Shown piece after piece: positions 8,445-19,322 of a DNA stretch of 29,682 bases. Origin of the DNA: Leptospira sp. (GTDB taxonomy: Bacteria; Spirochaetota; Leptospiria; Leptospirales; Leptospiraceae). Every line of letters begins with the position of its first letter. Position 1 is the first letter of the stretch. Under the pieces are notes generated by a model. The model had not been told where the DNA came from. It saw nothing but the letters and a program-made list of their open reading frames with translations, and did no database searches. The position numbers and the translations under genes are program-made. Where the stretch lies: contig JACVCB010000036.1 in assembly GCA_016742255.1 (NCBI GenBank), forward strand, positions 1 through 29,682. Reading direction: 5' to 3'.

Positions 8445-8909
8445 TTAGTTCAGTCTTTTCTGGTTAGACGTATGAGGCAAGCGTTTCAGCTTGTAGTACA
8501 CACCTAGAATCAGGAAAACACTAAAAGAAATAAAAAAGAATCGTAACAAAAAGAGAGGTGGTTCTTTCCACTCGCCACCTAAACCCGCTTCACGGATGGA
8601 AGTAGGAAGAGCCTTTGGTTTCGCACCAGTTTTCTCTGGAAATTCTTCAAATTTTAGCACATGTGCTGTTTCTGAAAGTAAGTAGTACTTTCGGGCTTCT
8701 TGTTCCAAGGCATAGGCATCATTTTTGAGTAACCTTTCCTTTTCTTCAAGCCCTTGGTTTTCAACCACAAGCCTCTCCACCTCTGCATTGAGATTCGTGA
8801 GTTCTTTTTCTAAACGCATACGTTCCGCAACCCCCGACTCGGACAAAAGTCCGAGGTAGAGACAAGCACAAACATAGGTTAAGAGAAGAGAGGCTTTGGT
8901 TGCTGTCAT
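8445..8909 (-). CDS. FtsB/DivIC-like septum protein with an extra C-terminal membrane segment
   Basis: A 154-residue protein with the FtsB/DivIC (septum formation initiator) layout. There is one transmembrane helix at about 6-23, followed by a coiled coil at about 27-72 with [20 protein letters not shown], then [12 protein letters not shown], resembling the usual ARxxLGMVxxGE ending of FtsB. Unlike ordinary FtsB (about 100 residues), it continues with a Pro-rich linker and a second hydrophobic segment at about 117-139, ending in a basic tail. The position directly after eno (1-base gap) matches the eno-ftsB order of many bacteria, which strengthens the call. Role in divisome assembly is inferred. 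The second helix would put both termini on the same side of the membrane. Confidence 0.75.
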   Translation of the reverse strand: MTATKASLLLTYVCACLYLGLLSESGVAERMRLEKELTNLNAEVERLVVENQGLEEKERLLKNDAYALEQEARKYYLLSETAHVLKFEEFPEKTGAKPKALPTSIREAGLGGEWKEPPLFLLRFFFISFSVFLILGVYYKLKRLPHTSNQKRLN

Positions 8910-8910
8910 T

Positions 8911-10257
<1,347 letters not shown>

Positions 10258-10334
10258 ATTTTAAGCCTCTGACAATAAACTTTTTCGACAAAGAGCCTCG
10301 TTCCAGGAAAATGACTTAAAAAGAAGAGGGAACC

Positions 10335-12140
10335 GTGAACGAACGCCAAAAATTCACCCGCAATTTTTCCATCATCGCCCATGTCGACCATGGAAAGTCC
10401 ACTCTGGCGGATCGTTTGCTTGAGATTGGTCTTGTCACGGACCAACGTACGAAAAAAGACCAAATCCTCGATTCCATGGACATCGAAAGGGAACGTGGGA
10501 TCACGATCAAAGCAAACAATGCTTCTTTCGATTACCATGCTAAAGACGGAAACGTCTACCATCTGAATTTAATTGATACTCCGGGCCACGTCGACTTTAC
10601 GTACGAAGTGTCACGTTCTCTTGCTGCTTGCGAAGGGGTTCTCCTCATTGTAGATGCAAGCCAAGGAGTCGAAGCCCAAACACTTGCGAACCTATACCTT
10701 GCGATGGACCTAGACCTTCGCATCATCCCTGTCATCAATAAAATTGATCTTCCCTCTGCAGACATTGATAAATGTAAACTGATGATCGAAGAGTCACTTG
10801 GCCTGAACCCAGAAGAGGCAATTCCGATTTCAGCAAAAACGGGCCTAAATGTCCAGGAAGTACTCGAAGCCATTTGTTACCTACTTCCACCACCGGTTGG
10901 GGATGTGGATGCTCCACTGAAAGCACTCATTTACGATTCTTTTTTTGATACCTATATGGGTGTTGTCGCCAAAGTTCGGTTATATGATGGAAAACTTCGT
11001 AAAGGAGAGATGATCCACATGATGAACATTGGTCGCCAGTTTACGGTGACGGAAGTGGGGATCAACAGACTCTCTATGGTGGCTTGCGAAGAACTCCAAG
11101 CAGGGGATGTAGGGTATGTCGTCGCCGGTATGAAAAAAATGGGAGATGCGAAAACGGGAGATACCATCACTCATGCCAATCGCCAAACCGCAGAAGACGT
11201 AAAAGGGTTTAAGGACGCAAAACCAATGGTTTTTGCGGGACTATTTCCCATCAATGGGGAAGACTTTGATGCACTTGTAGATGCGATCGAAAAACTAAAG
11301 TTAAATGACTCTGCTCTTACCTTTGAAAGGGAAAATTCTGCAGCCCTAGGATTTGGTTTCCGTGTAGGGTATCTTGGACTCCTTCATATGGAGATCGTAC
11401 AAGAACGTTTGGAAAGGGAATTTAACCTTGCCCTCATCACAACGGCACCATCGGTAAAATTTCGCATCACAACAACCAAAGACGATGTGATTGAAGTGGA
11501 CAACCCAAGTAAATGGCCAGACCCCATTCTCATTGGAAAATCAGAAGAACCTTTTGTCAAAGCGACAATCATTGCCCCAGAATCCTATGTAGGAAATATC
11601 ATGTCCCTCGTGATCGAAAAACGTGGGATCCACATGGATACTGTGTATTTATCCAAAGACAAATTGCAGTTAACCTACGAACTTCCCTTAGCGGAATTGA
11701 TCTTCGAATTTTATGACAAGTTAAAATCCTACACTAAAGGTTATGCCTCACTTGATTATGAAGAAGTGGGTTACCGTGATTCAAAACTTGTACGAATGGA
11801 CATCCTTGTGAATGGGGAACCAGTGGATGCACTATCTTCCATTGTGCATAAATCCAAGGCAGAAGAAAGAGGCAGGGTCATCATTGAAAAACTAAAAGAC
11901 CTCATCCCTCGCCACCAATTTATGATTCCACTCCAAGCGGCGATTGGGTCAAAAGTAGTAGCTCGTGAAAGTATCTCTGCTCTTCGTAAAAACGTAACCG
12001 CAAAATGTTACGGTGGTGATATTTCTCGTAAGAAAAAACTCCTCGAAAAACAAAAAGAAGGAAAGAAGAGAATGAAACAAATTGGAAATGTGGAAATCCC
12101 ACAAGAAGCCTTTTTATCCATTCTCAAAACAGGAGACTAA
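10335..12140 (+). CDS. lepA: Elongation factor 4 (LepA) back-translocating GTPase
   Basis: A ribosome-associated translational GTPase of 601 residues, the usual LepA length. The GTPase motifs are AHVDHGKS (15-22), [10 protein letters not shown] (switch I region), DTPGH (81-85) and NKID. The LepA-specific C-terminal domain is present, with [18 protein letters not shown] and [16 protein letters not shown]. LepA acts on stalled or mis-translocated ribosomes and influences initiation. The start is GTG at 10335, with AGAGGG 4 bases upstream. It is divergent from eno across 122 bases. A stem-loop follows the stop, so it may be a single-gene transcript. Confidence 0.98.
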   Translation: MNERQKFTRNFSIIAHVDHGKSTLADRLLEIGLVTDQRTKKDQILDSMDIERERGITIKANNASFDYHAKDGNVYHLNLIDTPGHVDFTYEVSRSLAACEGVLLIVDASQGVEAQTLANLYLAMDLDLRIIPVINKIDLPSADIDKCKLMIEESLGLNPEEAIPISAKTGLNVQEVLEAICYLLPPPVGDVDAPLKALIYDSFFDTYMGVVAKVRLYDGKLRKGEMIHMMNIGRQFTVTEVGINRLSMVACEELQAGDVGYVVAGMKKMGDAKTGDTITHANRQTAEDVKGFKDAKPMVFAGLFPINGEDFDALVDAIEKLKLNDSALTFERENSAALGFGFRVGYLGLLHMEIVQERLEREFNLALITTAPSVKFRITTTKDDVIEVDNPSKWPDPILIGKSEEPFVKATIIAPESYVGNIMSLVIEKRGIHMDTVYLSKDKLQLTYELPLAELIFEFYDKLKSYTKGYASLDYEEVGYRDSKLVRMDILVNGEPVDALSSIVHKSKAEERGRVIIEKLKDLIPRHQFMIPLQAAIGSKVVARESISALRKNVTAKCYGGDISRKKKLLEKQKEGKKRMKQIGNVEIPQEAFLSILKTGD

Positions 12141-12149
12141 ACGTTCCAT

Positions 12150-12174
12150 TGTGCCTATATCGTTTTAAGGCACA
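12150..12174 (+). terminator. Stem-loop after lepA, possible weak terminator
   Basis: TGTGCCT (12150-12156) pairs perfectly with AGGCACA (12168-12174) around an 11-base loop, 9 bases after the lepA stop. The T-run is not immediate (GTCTGAG, then TTTTT), so this may be an inefficient terminator or an RNA-stability hairpin rather than a clean rho-independent terminator. Confidence 0.35.
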
Positions 12175-12253
12175 GTCTGAGTTTTTGATTCCTTCCAAAG
12201 AAAGAACTTGTAAAACTTTTTTTATCGCCTAACGAACCTTTTTTGATTTTTAT

Positions 12254-13288
12254 ATGGAAGTAGAGTACCATTCAAAATTGATGTTTCCCCATGGTTATCC
12301 AGATCTTCCGATTCGAATGACCAAATTCGCCGATTTTACAATGATCCGGGATGACCTACTTCCTTTCGGATTTGGGACTAAATGGCGAAAGGTTTTTGGC
12401 ATTATCTGTGATGCCAAAAAAAAAGGAACCAAACGGATTCTCCTTTGGGGTGCGATTCATGGAAATTACCTTGCAAGTTTTACTTCTATCTTGAGAATCT
12501 CTGGTTTTTTTGTCGAAACCATCGCTTACACAAAAAATCCAAATCTAAAAACTTACAACGAACGTTTGGTGAGAAATCATTCTCACAGATTCCAATGTTA
12601 TGCGAATCGCTCCCTTGCCTTGGAAGCATTTAATGTAAGGAGTCAATCCTTCGATGGAATTTCTTTACCCGAATTTGGAGTCCATCCAGGCCAAATTCTT
12701 GGGCTCTCCCGATTTTGGGAGGATCTGGAGGAAGAAATCCTGTTGGACCTTGGTGAAAGAAATAAAACAAACTCATCACAAACAACAAAAGCCATCCTGC
12801 AGATGGAAATCGGATCTGGAGTGAGTTATTTATCTGCTTATGATCATTTTCACGTATCTTCCATTTGTGTCCAAGCTGTGATGGTTGGTGAATCCAAAAC
12901 AACATGGTTAGACAAAACAAGTGAATTACAAACAAAACTTGGATTAAAACAAATCCCCATCTGTGAAGGGAATCTGATTGAAATCGCAGGTAATGATCCT
13001 TCGATACCTGAAACCACCTATGGATTAAACGAAAACTCGAAACGACAAAGGAAACAAACAATTCGGTTTGGGAAACAAAATCCTTTTTTAGAAAATTGGA
13101 TCGTGGAGTATTACCAAAAAAACCAAGTCCTATTGGAACCCATTTATAGTGCGAAATCCGTTCACCACATCCTAACAAAGGAAAAACGATCAAACGAAGT
13201 TGATCCGAAACTTCCTTTGTATTACCTCCACCAAGGAGGACAAATCCAACACTTAGATTTAGTACATTCGCGGCAGAAACCATCATGA
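12254..13288 (+). CDS. Divergent fold-type-II PLP protein (D-cysteine desulfhydrase/ACC deaminase family)
   Basis: A 344-residue protein that follows the D-cysteine desulfhydrase/ACC deaminase plan. It has LPIRMTKF, then IRDDL; GTKWRKVFGI carries the probable PLP lysine (Lys43, where the family has GGNKxRKLE); then GAIHGNYLAS (family GAIQSNH); a Gly-rich GSGVS phosphate-type loop; LLEPIYSAKSV (family LLDPVYTGKAM); and YLHQGGQ near the end (family FxHTGG). The active-site Ser of QSN is Gly70 here and GNK is GTK, so the known deaminase or desulfhydrase reaction should not be assumed. The start is uncertain: the ATG at 12254 has no Shine-Dalgarno, and an ATG at codon 10 is an alternative. The stop overlaps the glycosyltransferase start by 4 bases. 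Confidence 0.72.
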   Translation: MEVEYHSKLMFPHGYPDLPIRMTKFADFTMIRDDLLPFGFGTKWRKVFGIICDAKKKGTKRILLWGAIHGNYLASFTSILRISGFFVETIAYTKNPNLKTYNERLVRNHSHRFQCYANRSLALEAFNVRSQSFDGISLPEFGVHPGQILGLSRFWEDLEEEILLDLGERNKTNSSQTTKAILQMEIGSGVSYLSAYDHFHVSSICVQAVMVGESKTTWLDKTSELQTKLGLKQIPICEGNLIEIAGNDPSIPETTYGLNENSKRQRKQTIRFGKQNPFLENWIVEYYQKNQVLLEPIYSAKSVHHILTKEKRSNEVDPKLPLYYLHQGGQIQHLDLVHSRQKPS

Positions 13289-14268
13289 GCACAAAAACTC
13301 CACTCATATCAATCGTATTACCGACGCATAACAGACAACATCTGGTAGAACGTGCCATCCAATCTGTCTTAGCACAAACATACCCCCATTGGGAACTCCA
13401 TATCATCGATGATGGTTCAACGGACAATACTTGGTCCTTTCTTTTGGCGAATCTTCCCAGTTGGAAACGAAACATCCAATCCTTTGGTCGCTACAGTAAG
13501 TCGATCCAAATCCACCAAACAGAACATAGGGGAGTGAGTCATGCACGTAATTTTGGGATTGGGAAATCGGTGGGAGAGTGGATCTCGTTGTTAGATTCTG
13601 ATGACGAGTGGTATCCAGAAAAACTAACCAAACAAATCCAATTCCATAATGAGCATCCAGAAATTCTGTTTTCCCAAACCAAGGAAGTGTGGAATAAAAA
13701 GGGAAATCTCCTCGAACCTAAGGGAAAATACCAAAAACTTTCGGGTCATTTTTTAAAAGAATCCTTAGAAATTTGTATGGTCACTTGTTCCAGTTTTATG
13801 GCTCATCAAAAAACTTGGGAGATGGTGGGAACCTTTCGAGAGGAGATGAAAATCTGTGAGGACTATGATTTATGGAATCGAATCCTCCTAAAACAATTCA
13901 AAATTGGCCTATTAGAAGAAAACCTTCTCGTTCGGTATGGTGGCCATGAAGACCAACTTTCCAATCAGTTCCAAGCCATCGAACGATTTCGGCTGTATTC
14001 TTTGTTATCCATAAGAAACGAACAAATCTCAAATGGGGAATCCATCCAAGACGAAAAACATCTTTCTGAGGAGGATCAAAGTTTTCAGAGAAATTCACGA
14101 AGTTTACTGAGAGACGCAATCTTGGAACGAATGGAAACCTTGGTCCAAGGAAGGAAAAAACGAGGGAAAGAGGTGCAATTTTTAACCCATTTCCAATCAC
14201 TCTTTTCGAAGGACGAACCCATTCCAAAAAAGGATTTGTTGACTTTGTTAGATGACTCCTTATTCTAA
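13285..14268 (+). CDS. Family 2 glycosyltransferase
   Basis: A GT-A fold glycosyltransferase of 327 residues. The N-terminal nucleotide-sugar domain starts with ISIVLPTHNR (9-18). It has the DDGSTD motif at 42-47, HRGVSHARNFGI, and the metal-binding DSDDEW at 104-109. A later ED (CEDYDLW, about 192) resembles the catalytic base region. The C-terminal 100 residues are charged and hydrophilic with no membrane helix, so it is probably cytosolic or peripheral. The donor and acceptor cannot be read; cell-envelope polysaccharide or LPS-like glycan is plausible. The ATG overlaps the stop of the PLP gene (ATGA), showing tight coupling. Confidence 0.9.
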   Translation: MSTKTPLISIVLPTHNRQHLVERAIQSVLAQTYPHWELHIIDDGSTDNTWSFLLANLPSWKRNIQSFGRYSKSIQIHQTEHRGVSHARNFGIGKSVGEWISLLDSDDEWYPEKLTKQIQFHNEHPEILFSQTKEVWNKKGNLLEPKGKYQKLSGHFLKESLEICMVTCSSFMAHQKTWEMVGTFREEMKICEDYDLWNRILLKQFKIGLLEENLLVRYGGHEDQLSNQFQAIERFRLYSLLSIRNEQISNGESIQDEKHLSEEDQSFQRNSRSLLRDAILERMETLVQGRKKRGKEVQFLTHFQSLFSKDEPIPKKDLLTLLDDSLF

Positions 14269-14289
14269 TCGATACGAATTGAGGCCTCT

Positions 14290-15120
14290 ATGAAACAACG
14301 TCTGGTATTATTAGTTATTTTTTTCACCTTCACGCTGATTGTTCCGATCCATTCCGAATCAAATCCTCCTTATGACATTCGGTTTCGGGTATCAGTCAAT
14401 AATGTTCCTTTTCCTACTGAAACGAATCCATATTACCTAAGTCATATATTGGAAATGCGAATTTTCCGACATTTGAAGTTGGATTTTTCACCTAGTGAAA
14501 TTGAATCCATGGTGGATTTTATGATCACCCATGCTTCCAAAGAACACCCGAATCAAATATATTTACCTGGGTTTGAGAAAGATGCAGATCTTATCATTGG
14601 ATTTCGTTACATCGAAAAAGAAGGAGATTTACTCTTCTTAGTTGTTACCAATTTTAATGTAGAGACGAATAAGATTGATACGAGTGATTTCCAAAAACAA
14701 TTGGCGACCATTTGTCAGGTTAAATCCAATCGCTTTGTATATTTTGAGGATTTATATTCGGTTAAAAAGGAAACTGAATACAAGGAAGAGGGAAAACTAC
14801 TTAGTTTAGCAAATTTGTATTTAATGGACGAAGATCCAAATAACGACCAACTGGTTGAACCTTTACTCGATAAAATCCTGAAAGATGAAACAATACATCC
14901 GTTAGAAAGATTTTATGCATTTTTAACAAAAGGACAACAGGCATTGATCCAACGTAATTTTGTGGTAGCAGAAGACATCAAAACAAAGTCATCAACATAT
15001 CTCACTTCTCTCAAAGGAGAAGACAAAGAACGTGCAGAATATATCCTTAAATTGTTTTCGAAAGAATTGGAAACGATGAAAGTATTCCAAAAAACAAATA
15101 ACAAACTCTTCAAGGTGTAA
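14290..15120 (+). CDS. Exported hypothetical protein
   Basis: A 276-residue protein of unknown function. A classical signal peptide (MKQR, then a Leu/Ile/Phe core) probably ends around residues 22-24 (PIHSES). There is no lipobox Cys. The mature protein is rich in acidic and aromatic residues; the second half (about 175-265) looks helical, with LANLYLMDEDPNNDQLVEPLLDK-like pairs of helices reminiscent of TPR repeats, but I cannot name a domain. The ATG has GAGG 5 bases upstream. It starts 21 bases after the glycosyltransferase and ends before a strong terminator, so it is probably the last gene of that transcript. Confidence 0.65.
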   Translation: MKQRLVLLVIFFTFTLIVPIHSESNPPYDIRFRVSVNNVPFPTETNPYYLSHILEMRIFRHLKLDFSPSEIESMVDFMITHASKEHPNQIYLPGFEKDADLIIGFRYIEKEGDLLFLVVTNFNVETNKIDTSDFQKQLATICQVKSNRFVYFEDLYSVKKETEYKEEGKLLSLANLYLMDEDPNNDQLVEPLLDKILKDETIHPLERFYAFLTKGQQALIQRNFVVAEDIKTKSSTYLTSLKGEDKERAEYILKLFSKELETMKVFQKTNNKLFKV

Positions 15121-15131
15121 ATTTTGGCATA

Positions 15132-15163
15132 AAAAAACCCGGAGATTGATTTCCGGGTTTTTT
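15132..15163. terminator. Bidirectional rho-independent terminator
   Basis: A 12-bp perfect stem, AAAAAACCCGGA (15132-15143) with TCCGGGTTTTTT (15152-15163), has an 8-base loop. The A-run on one side and T-run on the other let it stop transcription from both sides. It lies exactly between the convergent exported-protein gene and sdhB. Confidence 0.93.
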
Positions 15164-15188
15164 CTTTCAAGAGAACAATTCCAGTGGT

Positions 15189-15929
15189 TTAGCTGGAAAT
15201 GTATTCTCTGTTCAGACGTGTGATAAAATTAACCGAAATTTCTTTCGGGCATGCAGCCTCACACTCGTATTGGTTTGTACAATTTCCAAATCCTTCTTTG
15301 TCCATTGCACTTACCATTTTACGAACTCTTTCTTTTTTCTCCACAACACCTTGTGGTAAAAGAGCTAGGTGAGAAACCTTTGCCGAAACAAATAACATTG
15401 CCGATGCATTTTTACAAGCAGCAACACAAGCACCGCATCCGATACAAGTAGCCGCGTCCATCGCAAGGTCCGCATCCACTTTTGGAATCGGAAGTGCGTT
15501 TCCGTCTGGAGCTCCACCTGTGTTTACATTCACATAACCACCCGCTTGGATGATACGATCAAAAGCAGATCTGTCCACAACTAAGTCTTTTGTGACAGGG
15601 AATGCTTTTGCACGCCATGGTTCAATCACAACAGTATCACCATCTTTGAACTTACGCATGTGCAATTGGCAAGTGGTGGTTCCTTTTTCTGGACCATGAG
15701 GAACACCGTTGATCACCATAGAACAAGACCCACAAATTCCTTCGCGACAGTCATGGTCGAAAGCAATAGGGTCTTCTCCTTTTTTGATGAGGCCGTCGTT
15801 CACAACATCAAGCATTTCCAAAAAAGACATATGTTCATTTACGTTGTTTGCCTCGTAACTGACCATACGACCTTTGTCGTTTTTGTCTTTTTGTCTCCAA
15901 ACTTTAAGGTGTAACTTCATTGAATCCAT
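15189..15929 (-). CDS. sdhB: Succinate dehydrogenase/fumarate reductase iron-sulfur subunit
   Basis: A 246-residue iron-sulfur protein that carries electrons from the flavin to the membrane quinone. The [2Fe-2S] ligands are Cys61, Cys66, Cys69 (CREGICGSC) and Cys87. The second domain has [11 protein letters not shown] (162-172) and [12 protein letters not shown] (217-228) for the [4Fe-4S] and [3Fe-4S] clusters. I start at the ATG at 15929, which overlaps the sdhA stop (TAATG) and has AGGAG 9 bases upstream. A second ATG lies three codons later. A longer open frame reaching 16022 reads into sdhA and is Arg-rich, so it is not real. It forms a complex with SdhA and SdhC. Confidence 0.95.
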   Translation of the reverse strand: MDSMKLHLKVWRQKDKNDKGRMVSYEANNVNEHMSFLEMLDVVNDGLIKKGEDPIAFDHDCREGICGSCSMVINGVPHGPEKGTTTCQLHMRKFKDGDTVVIEPWRAKAFPVTKDLVVDRSAFDRIIQAGGYVNVNTGGAPDGNALPIPKVDADLAMDAATCIGCGACVAACKNASAMLFVSAKVSHLALLPQGVVEKKERVRKMVSAMDKEGFGNCTNQYECEAACPKEISVNFITRLNREYISS

Positions 15930-17854
15930 TATTTGTAGCTCCTTACGGCTAAGTGGATGTTTTCGTATTCGAGTTTTTCTCGGTGTTCTACTGGAGTTTT
16001 TCCTTCTCCTTGGTATTCCCAAGCCGATACGTGGCAGAATTTATCATCGTTACGTTTTGCTTCGCCATCTTCCGTTTGGTGTTCTTCGCGGAAGTGACCA
16101 CCACAAGATTCTTCTCTAGTGAGTGCATCAAGACACATCAGTTCACCAAATTCTAAGAAGTCAGCAACACGACCTGCTTTTTCTAACTCTTGGTTGAGTT
16201 CCGAACCAGAACCTGCAACTTTTACATTTTTCCAGAATTCCTCACGGAGTTCAGGGATTTTTTTCAAAGCATCTTTTAGGCCTTTTTCGTTTCTTGCCAT
16301 ACCACATTGGTCCCACATGATCTTTCCAAGTGCTCTATGGAAATCATCTGGTGTTTTATTACCATTGATAGAGAGGAATTTGTTTGTCATTTCACGAACA
16401 CGAGCTTCCGCTTCTTTGAATTCAGGGCGGTCTGTGGAAATGTTTTTGGCTCCTTCTTTGGCAAAATAATCACCAATTGTATAAGGAATCACAAAGTATC
16501 CATCGGCAAGACCTTGCATCAGAGCGGATGCTCCTAAACGGTTCGCACCATGGTCAGAGAAGTTTGCTTCTCCAAGAACATGAAGGCCAGGGATATTGGA
16601 CATGAGGTTATAATCCACCCAAAGGCCACCCATCGTGTAGTGAACCGCAGGGTAAATTCGCATTGGCACTTTGTATGGGTTCTCTCCCGTGATGCGCTCA
16701 TACATTTGGAAGAGGTTGTCGTAACGGTCAGCAACGACATTTTCTCCCAATCGTTTGATGGAATCAGAAAAATCCAAATACACACCAAGGCGTTTGTCCC
16801 CAACTTTTGGGCCTACACCAAGACCATTGTCACACGCTTCTTTTGCAGAACGAGATGAAATATCACGAGGAGCAAGGTTACCGTAAGAAGGGTATTTTCT
16901 TTCTAGGTAATAATCTCTTTCTTCCTCTGGGATTTCGTGAGGAGGGCGAAGGTCATCCTTTTTCTTTGGAACCCAAACACGTCCGTCATTTCGAAGGGAT
17001 TCCGACATCAGAGTGAGTTTCGATTGGTAGTCTCCCGATTGTGGGATACAAGTTGGGTGGATTTGAGTGTAACAAGGGTTTGCAAACGCTGCCCCTTTTT
17101 TATATGCACGGTAAGTTGCTGTTACGTTGGAACCTTTTGCATTGGTAGAAAGGTAAAAAACGTTTCCGTAACCACCGGAAGCCAAAATCACCGCATCCCC
17201 AGCATGAGAAGAAATTTCACCCGTTACTAAATCACGAACGACAATCCCTTTGGCATGGCCATCAACAAGCACTAACTCTAACATCTCTGTTCTTGCGTAC
17301 ATCTTCACCGCACCACGAGAGATTTGTTTTTCTAGAGCAGAGTAAGCACCAAGGAGTAACTGTTGGCCAGTTTGGCCTTTTGCATAAAACGTACGAGAAA
17401 CTTGGGCTCCACCAAACGAACGGTTGGAGAGAGTTCCACCATATTCACGGGCAAACGGAACACCTTGTGCCACACATTGGTCAATGATGTTTGTAGATAC
17501 TTGTGCCAAACGATATACGTTAGCTTCTCTAGCACGGAAGTCCCCACCTTTTACAGTGTCATAAAACAATCTGTAAACAGAGTCACCGTCGTTTTGGTAG
17601 TTCTTTGCAGCATTGATTCCACCTTGTGCCGCAATGGAGTGAGCTCGTCTTGGGCTATCTTGGAAACAAAATACGGATACTTGGTAACCAAGTTCGGAAA
17701 GAGTTGCTGCAGCGGATGCACCAGCAAGACCTGTTCCTACAATAATTACTTTGTATTTACGTTTGTTAGCTGGATTGACTAATTTGATATCTTGTTTGTG
17801 TTTGTCCCATTTTTGTTCTAATGGGCCTGATGGTATTTTTGAATCTAATTTCAT
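15929..17854 (-). CDS. sdhA: Succinate dehydrogenase/fumarate reductase flavoprotein subunit
   Basis: The catalytic flavoprotein of complex II, 641 residues. The FAD Rossmann motif is [14 protein letters not shown] (37-50). The site of covalent flavin attachment is His72 in [14 protein letters not shown]. Substrate-domain landmarks are [18 protein letters not shown] and [14 protein letters not shown], and a C-terminal [10 protein letters not shown]. The length and the [14 protein letters not shown] stretch fit the SdhA type found with one-protein cytochrome b anchors. AGGAG lies 5 bases before the ATG. It sits between sdhC (18-base gap) and sdhB (1-base overlap). It oxidises succinate in the TCA cycle; the fumarate reductase direction cannot be excluded by sequence. 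Confidence 0.96.
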   Translation of the reverse strand: MKLDSKIPSGPLEQKWDKHKQDIKLVNPANKRKYKVIIVGTGLAGASAAATLSELGYQVSVFCFQDSPRRAHSIAAQGGINAAKNYQNDGDSVYRLFYDTVKGGDFRAREANVYRLAQVSTNIIDQCVAQGVPFAREYGGTLSNRSFGGAQVSRTFYAKGQTGQQLLLGAYSALEKQISRGAVKMYARTEMLELVLVDGHAKGIVVRDLVTGEISSHAGDAVILASGGYGNVFYLSTNAKGSNVTATYRAYKKGAAFANPCYTQIHPTCIPQSGDYQSKLTLMSESLRNDGRVWVPKKKDDLRPPHEIPEEERDYYLERKYPSYGNLAPRDISSRSAKEACDNGLGVGPKVGDKRLGVYLDFSDSIKRLGENVVADRYDNLFQMYERITGENPYKVPMRIYPAVHYTMGGLWVDYNLMSNIPGLHVLGEANFSDHGANRLGASALMQGLADGYFVIPYTIGDYFAKEGAKNISTDRPEFKEAEARVREMTNKFLSINGNKTPDDFHRALGKIMWDQCGMARNEKGLKDALKKIPELREEFWKNVKVAGSGSELNQELEKAGRVADFLEFGELMCLDALTREESCGGHFREEHQTEDGEAKRNDDKFCHVSAWEYQGEGKTPVEHREKLEYENIHLAVRSYK

Positions 17855-17872
17855 ATTCTCTCCTAAAACCCC

Positions 17873-18562
17873 TTAGCGAACATACCCGAGTAAAATCGAG
17901 AGTGGCATGGAACAATTTCCAACAAAAACGAGGAGTCCAAGTCCTGTGGATATTTTTTGAATTGTGGGATTGTGTTTTGGGGCAAGAATCCCAAGTGTTT
18001 GTAACATGGAACCCAATGCATGGGAAAAATGTAACGCAAGGAAAACCATAAAAACAATATAACTAATTGCGATTGTTGGGTCTTGGAAACCAAGGATTAC
18101 CATTGCATAAACATCATGCACTACATCACCATTCTTTAGAATGTATTCGTGAGTGTAGTGCTCAGGGTTGGTATAACCCAATGTAAAGTGAGCTAAATGG
18201 TAAACAAGAAAGGTTAAAAGTAATAATCCACTGTAAGCCATCGTACGCGATGCGAACGATGCCTGGATGGTTGTATTCTTTGCGTAAGAGACGGGTCTCG
18301 CAGAACTGTTTTCAAACTTCAGGAGAATGGCAGTGCATACGTGTCCAAAAAAAGCCACGATGAGTCCAATCCGTGCTACCCAAAGAAGGGGTCCTAAATC
18401 TTTGAGAAACTTTGCGTAGGTGTTTAATTTTTCTGGTCCTTGGAAAACTTGAAGGTTTCCGACCATGTGAAGGATCACGAATCCAAACCAGATAAATCCG
18501 GTAATGGCCATTATGATCTTCTTTCCAATTGAGGATCGAAAGAAGTCTAGACTCAACGTCAT
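17873..18562 (-). CDS. sdhC: Succinate dehydrogenase cytochrome b subunit (b558 type)
   Basis: A 229-residue membrane anchor with about five hydrophobic helices. Histidines suited to bind two hemes lie in the helices: ILHMVGN (near 31), FFGHVC, YHLAHF and LHFSHALGS. This single long subunit, without an SdhD, is the class B arrangement (one polypeptide, two hemes) known from Bacillus and Bacteroidetes-type complexes. The gene order C-A-B agrees. AGGAG lies 7 bases before the ATG. It is first in the operon; TTGACC at 18661-18656 on this strand is a possible -35 element without a convincing -10. Confidence 0.92.
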   Translation of the reverse strand: MTLSLDFFRSSIGKKIIMAITGFIWFGFVILHMVGNLQVFQGPEKLNTYAKFLKDLGPLLWVARIGLIVAFFGHVCTAILLKFENSSARPVSYAKNTTIQASFASRTMAYSGLLLLTFLVYHLAHFTLGYTNPEHYTHEYILKNGDVVHDVYAMVILGFQDPTIAISYIVFMVFLALHFSHALGSMLQTLGILAPKHNPTIQKISTGLGLLVFVGNCSMPLSILLGYVR

Positions 18563-18668
18563 TGAAGAGCTCCTGTTAGAGTATAGGTGTAAATTTTTCT
18601 ATTACGTCCAGATTTAGACAGATTCCACTTTCCGTAAATTCATAAATCTTGGCAGGGTCAAAATGAGA

Positions 18669-18701
18669 TATTGAGTTTGTTTCTCAATACAGAAGAGAAA
18701 C
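18669..18701 (+). promoter_or_regulatory. Two overlapping, mutually exclusive hairpins
   Basis: TATTGAG (18669-18675) pairs with CTCAATA (18683-18689), and GTTTCTC (18679-18685) pairs with GAGAAAC (18695-18701). The two 7-bp stems share bases, so only one can form at a time. They lie between sdhC and the lipoprotein at 18760. No run of T follows on the plus strand. The site may be double-stranded operator DNA or chance. Confidence 0.22.
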
Positions 18702-18722
18702 GGAATGGAGTACGAAAAGGGA

Positions 18723-18750
18723 TTGAGTTCCTTCTTCGGCAAAATAGGAT
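18723..18750 (+). promoter_or_regulatory. Candidate promoter for the 18760 lipoprotein
   Basis: TTGAGT (18723-18728), a 16-base spacer and TAGGAT (18745-18750) lie 9 bases before the TTG start codon. If used, transcription would begin at or just before the start codon. The AGGA inside the -10 could instead be read as a Shine-Dalgarno, so the two interpretations compete. Confidence 0.35.
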
Positions 18751-18759
18751 AAACAAAGT

Positions 18760-19275
18760 TTGTTTACTCGCCAAGGGAAAAAACCCATTCCCACAATTTT
18801 CATCCAAAACCGCTTGTATTTGCCCTTATTTGTAACATGCCTTGTCTTCATTAGTTGTGGTCCCACTCGTGTTAAAACCAACTTAGATACAAGAAAAGAG
18901 TATCTAAGGGAGGTAGGTTTGCCCATCCTTGTTTCCATCCAACCCAGGCATAATAAGGAAAAAAAAGAACTTCAGCTTTTTATCAAAACCGAAAACCTAA
19001 CAAAGATTAAGATTAACAAATTTCAGATTCTATTTTTTGCCAGTGACCAAAACCGTCAATTTTTGATTCCAGATGAGCAGAAAACTCCTGAACTCATTTG
19101 TTTGATTCCCAAAACCATTATGCCTGATACAATTTATAAATGCCATGTTGGACCCTTTGTTTATAGCCAGTTATGGGATTCAATTGCAATCCATTCGATC
19201 TCTTTCACTACAGAAGACAAAGTTCGCCATGTGATCAGTGAAGATGACATCGATGATGTCGTAATTTGGCTTTGA
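18760..19275 (+). CDS. Hypothetical lipoprotein
   Basis: A 171-residue protein of unknown function. A basic, unusually long N-terminus (RQGKKP) precedes a hydrophobic stretch, LYLPLFVTCLVF, and a lipobox ending ISC with the candidate lipid Cys at residue 33, followed by GPTR. The mature part is mostly beta-like and basic, with an acidic tail (SEDDIDD). The start is a TTG; a second TTG at Leu19 would give a signal peptide of more normal length (15 residues before the Cys), so the true start may be 18814. It is divergent from sdhC and lies 109 bases before the SulP fusion gene. Confidence 0.55.
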   Translation: MFTRQGKKPIPTIFIQNRLYLPLFVTCLVFISCGPTRVKTNLDTRKEYLREVGLPILVSIQPRHNKEKKELQLFIKTENLTKIKINKFQILFFASDQNRQFLIPDEQKTPELICLIPKTIMPDTIYKCHVGPFVYSQLWDSIAIHSISFTTEDKVRHVISEDDIDDVVIWL

Positions 19276-19322
19276 TCATAAAATAATTACAGTACAGGCG
19301 AACAAATTGTTACACAAGAATT

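Noticed and set aside
12630..13475. A 281-codon minus-strand open frame
   Set aside because: It is the shadow of the PLP and glycosyltransferase genes, which carry recognisable family motifs and a 4-base coupled overlap. The shadow is Trp/Cys/Phe-rich, without motifs.
15930..16022. N-terminal extension of sdhB to 16022
   Set aside because: The extra 31 residues are Arg/Lys-rich and read through the end of sdhA in another frame. The ATG at 15929 has a Shine-Dalgarno and gives the normal SdhB start.
17363..17782. A 139-codon plus-strand open frame inside sdhA
   Set aside because: It is antisense to a highly conserved part of sdhA and shows no ribosome site or domain.
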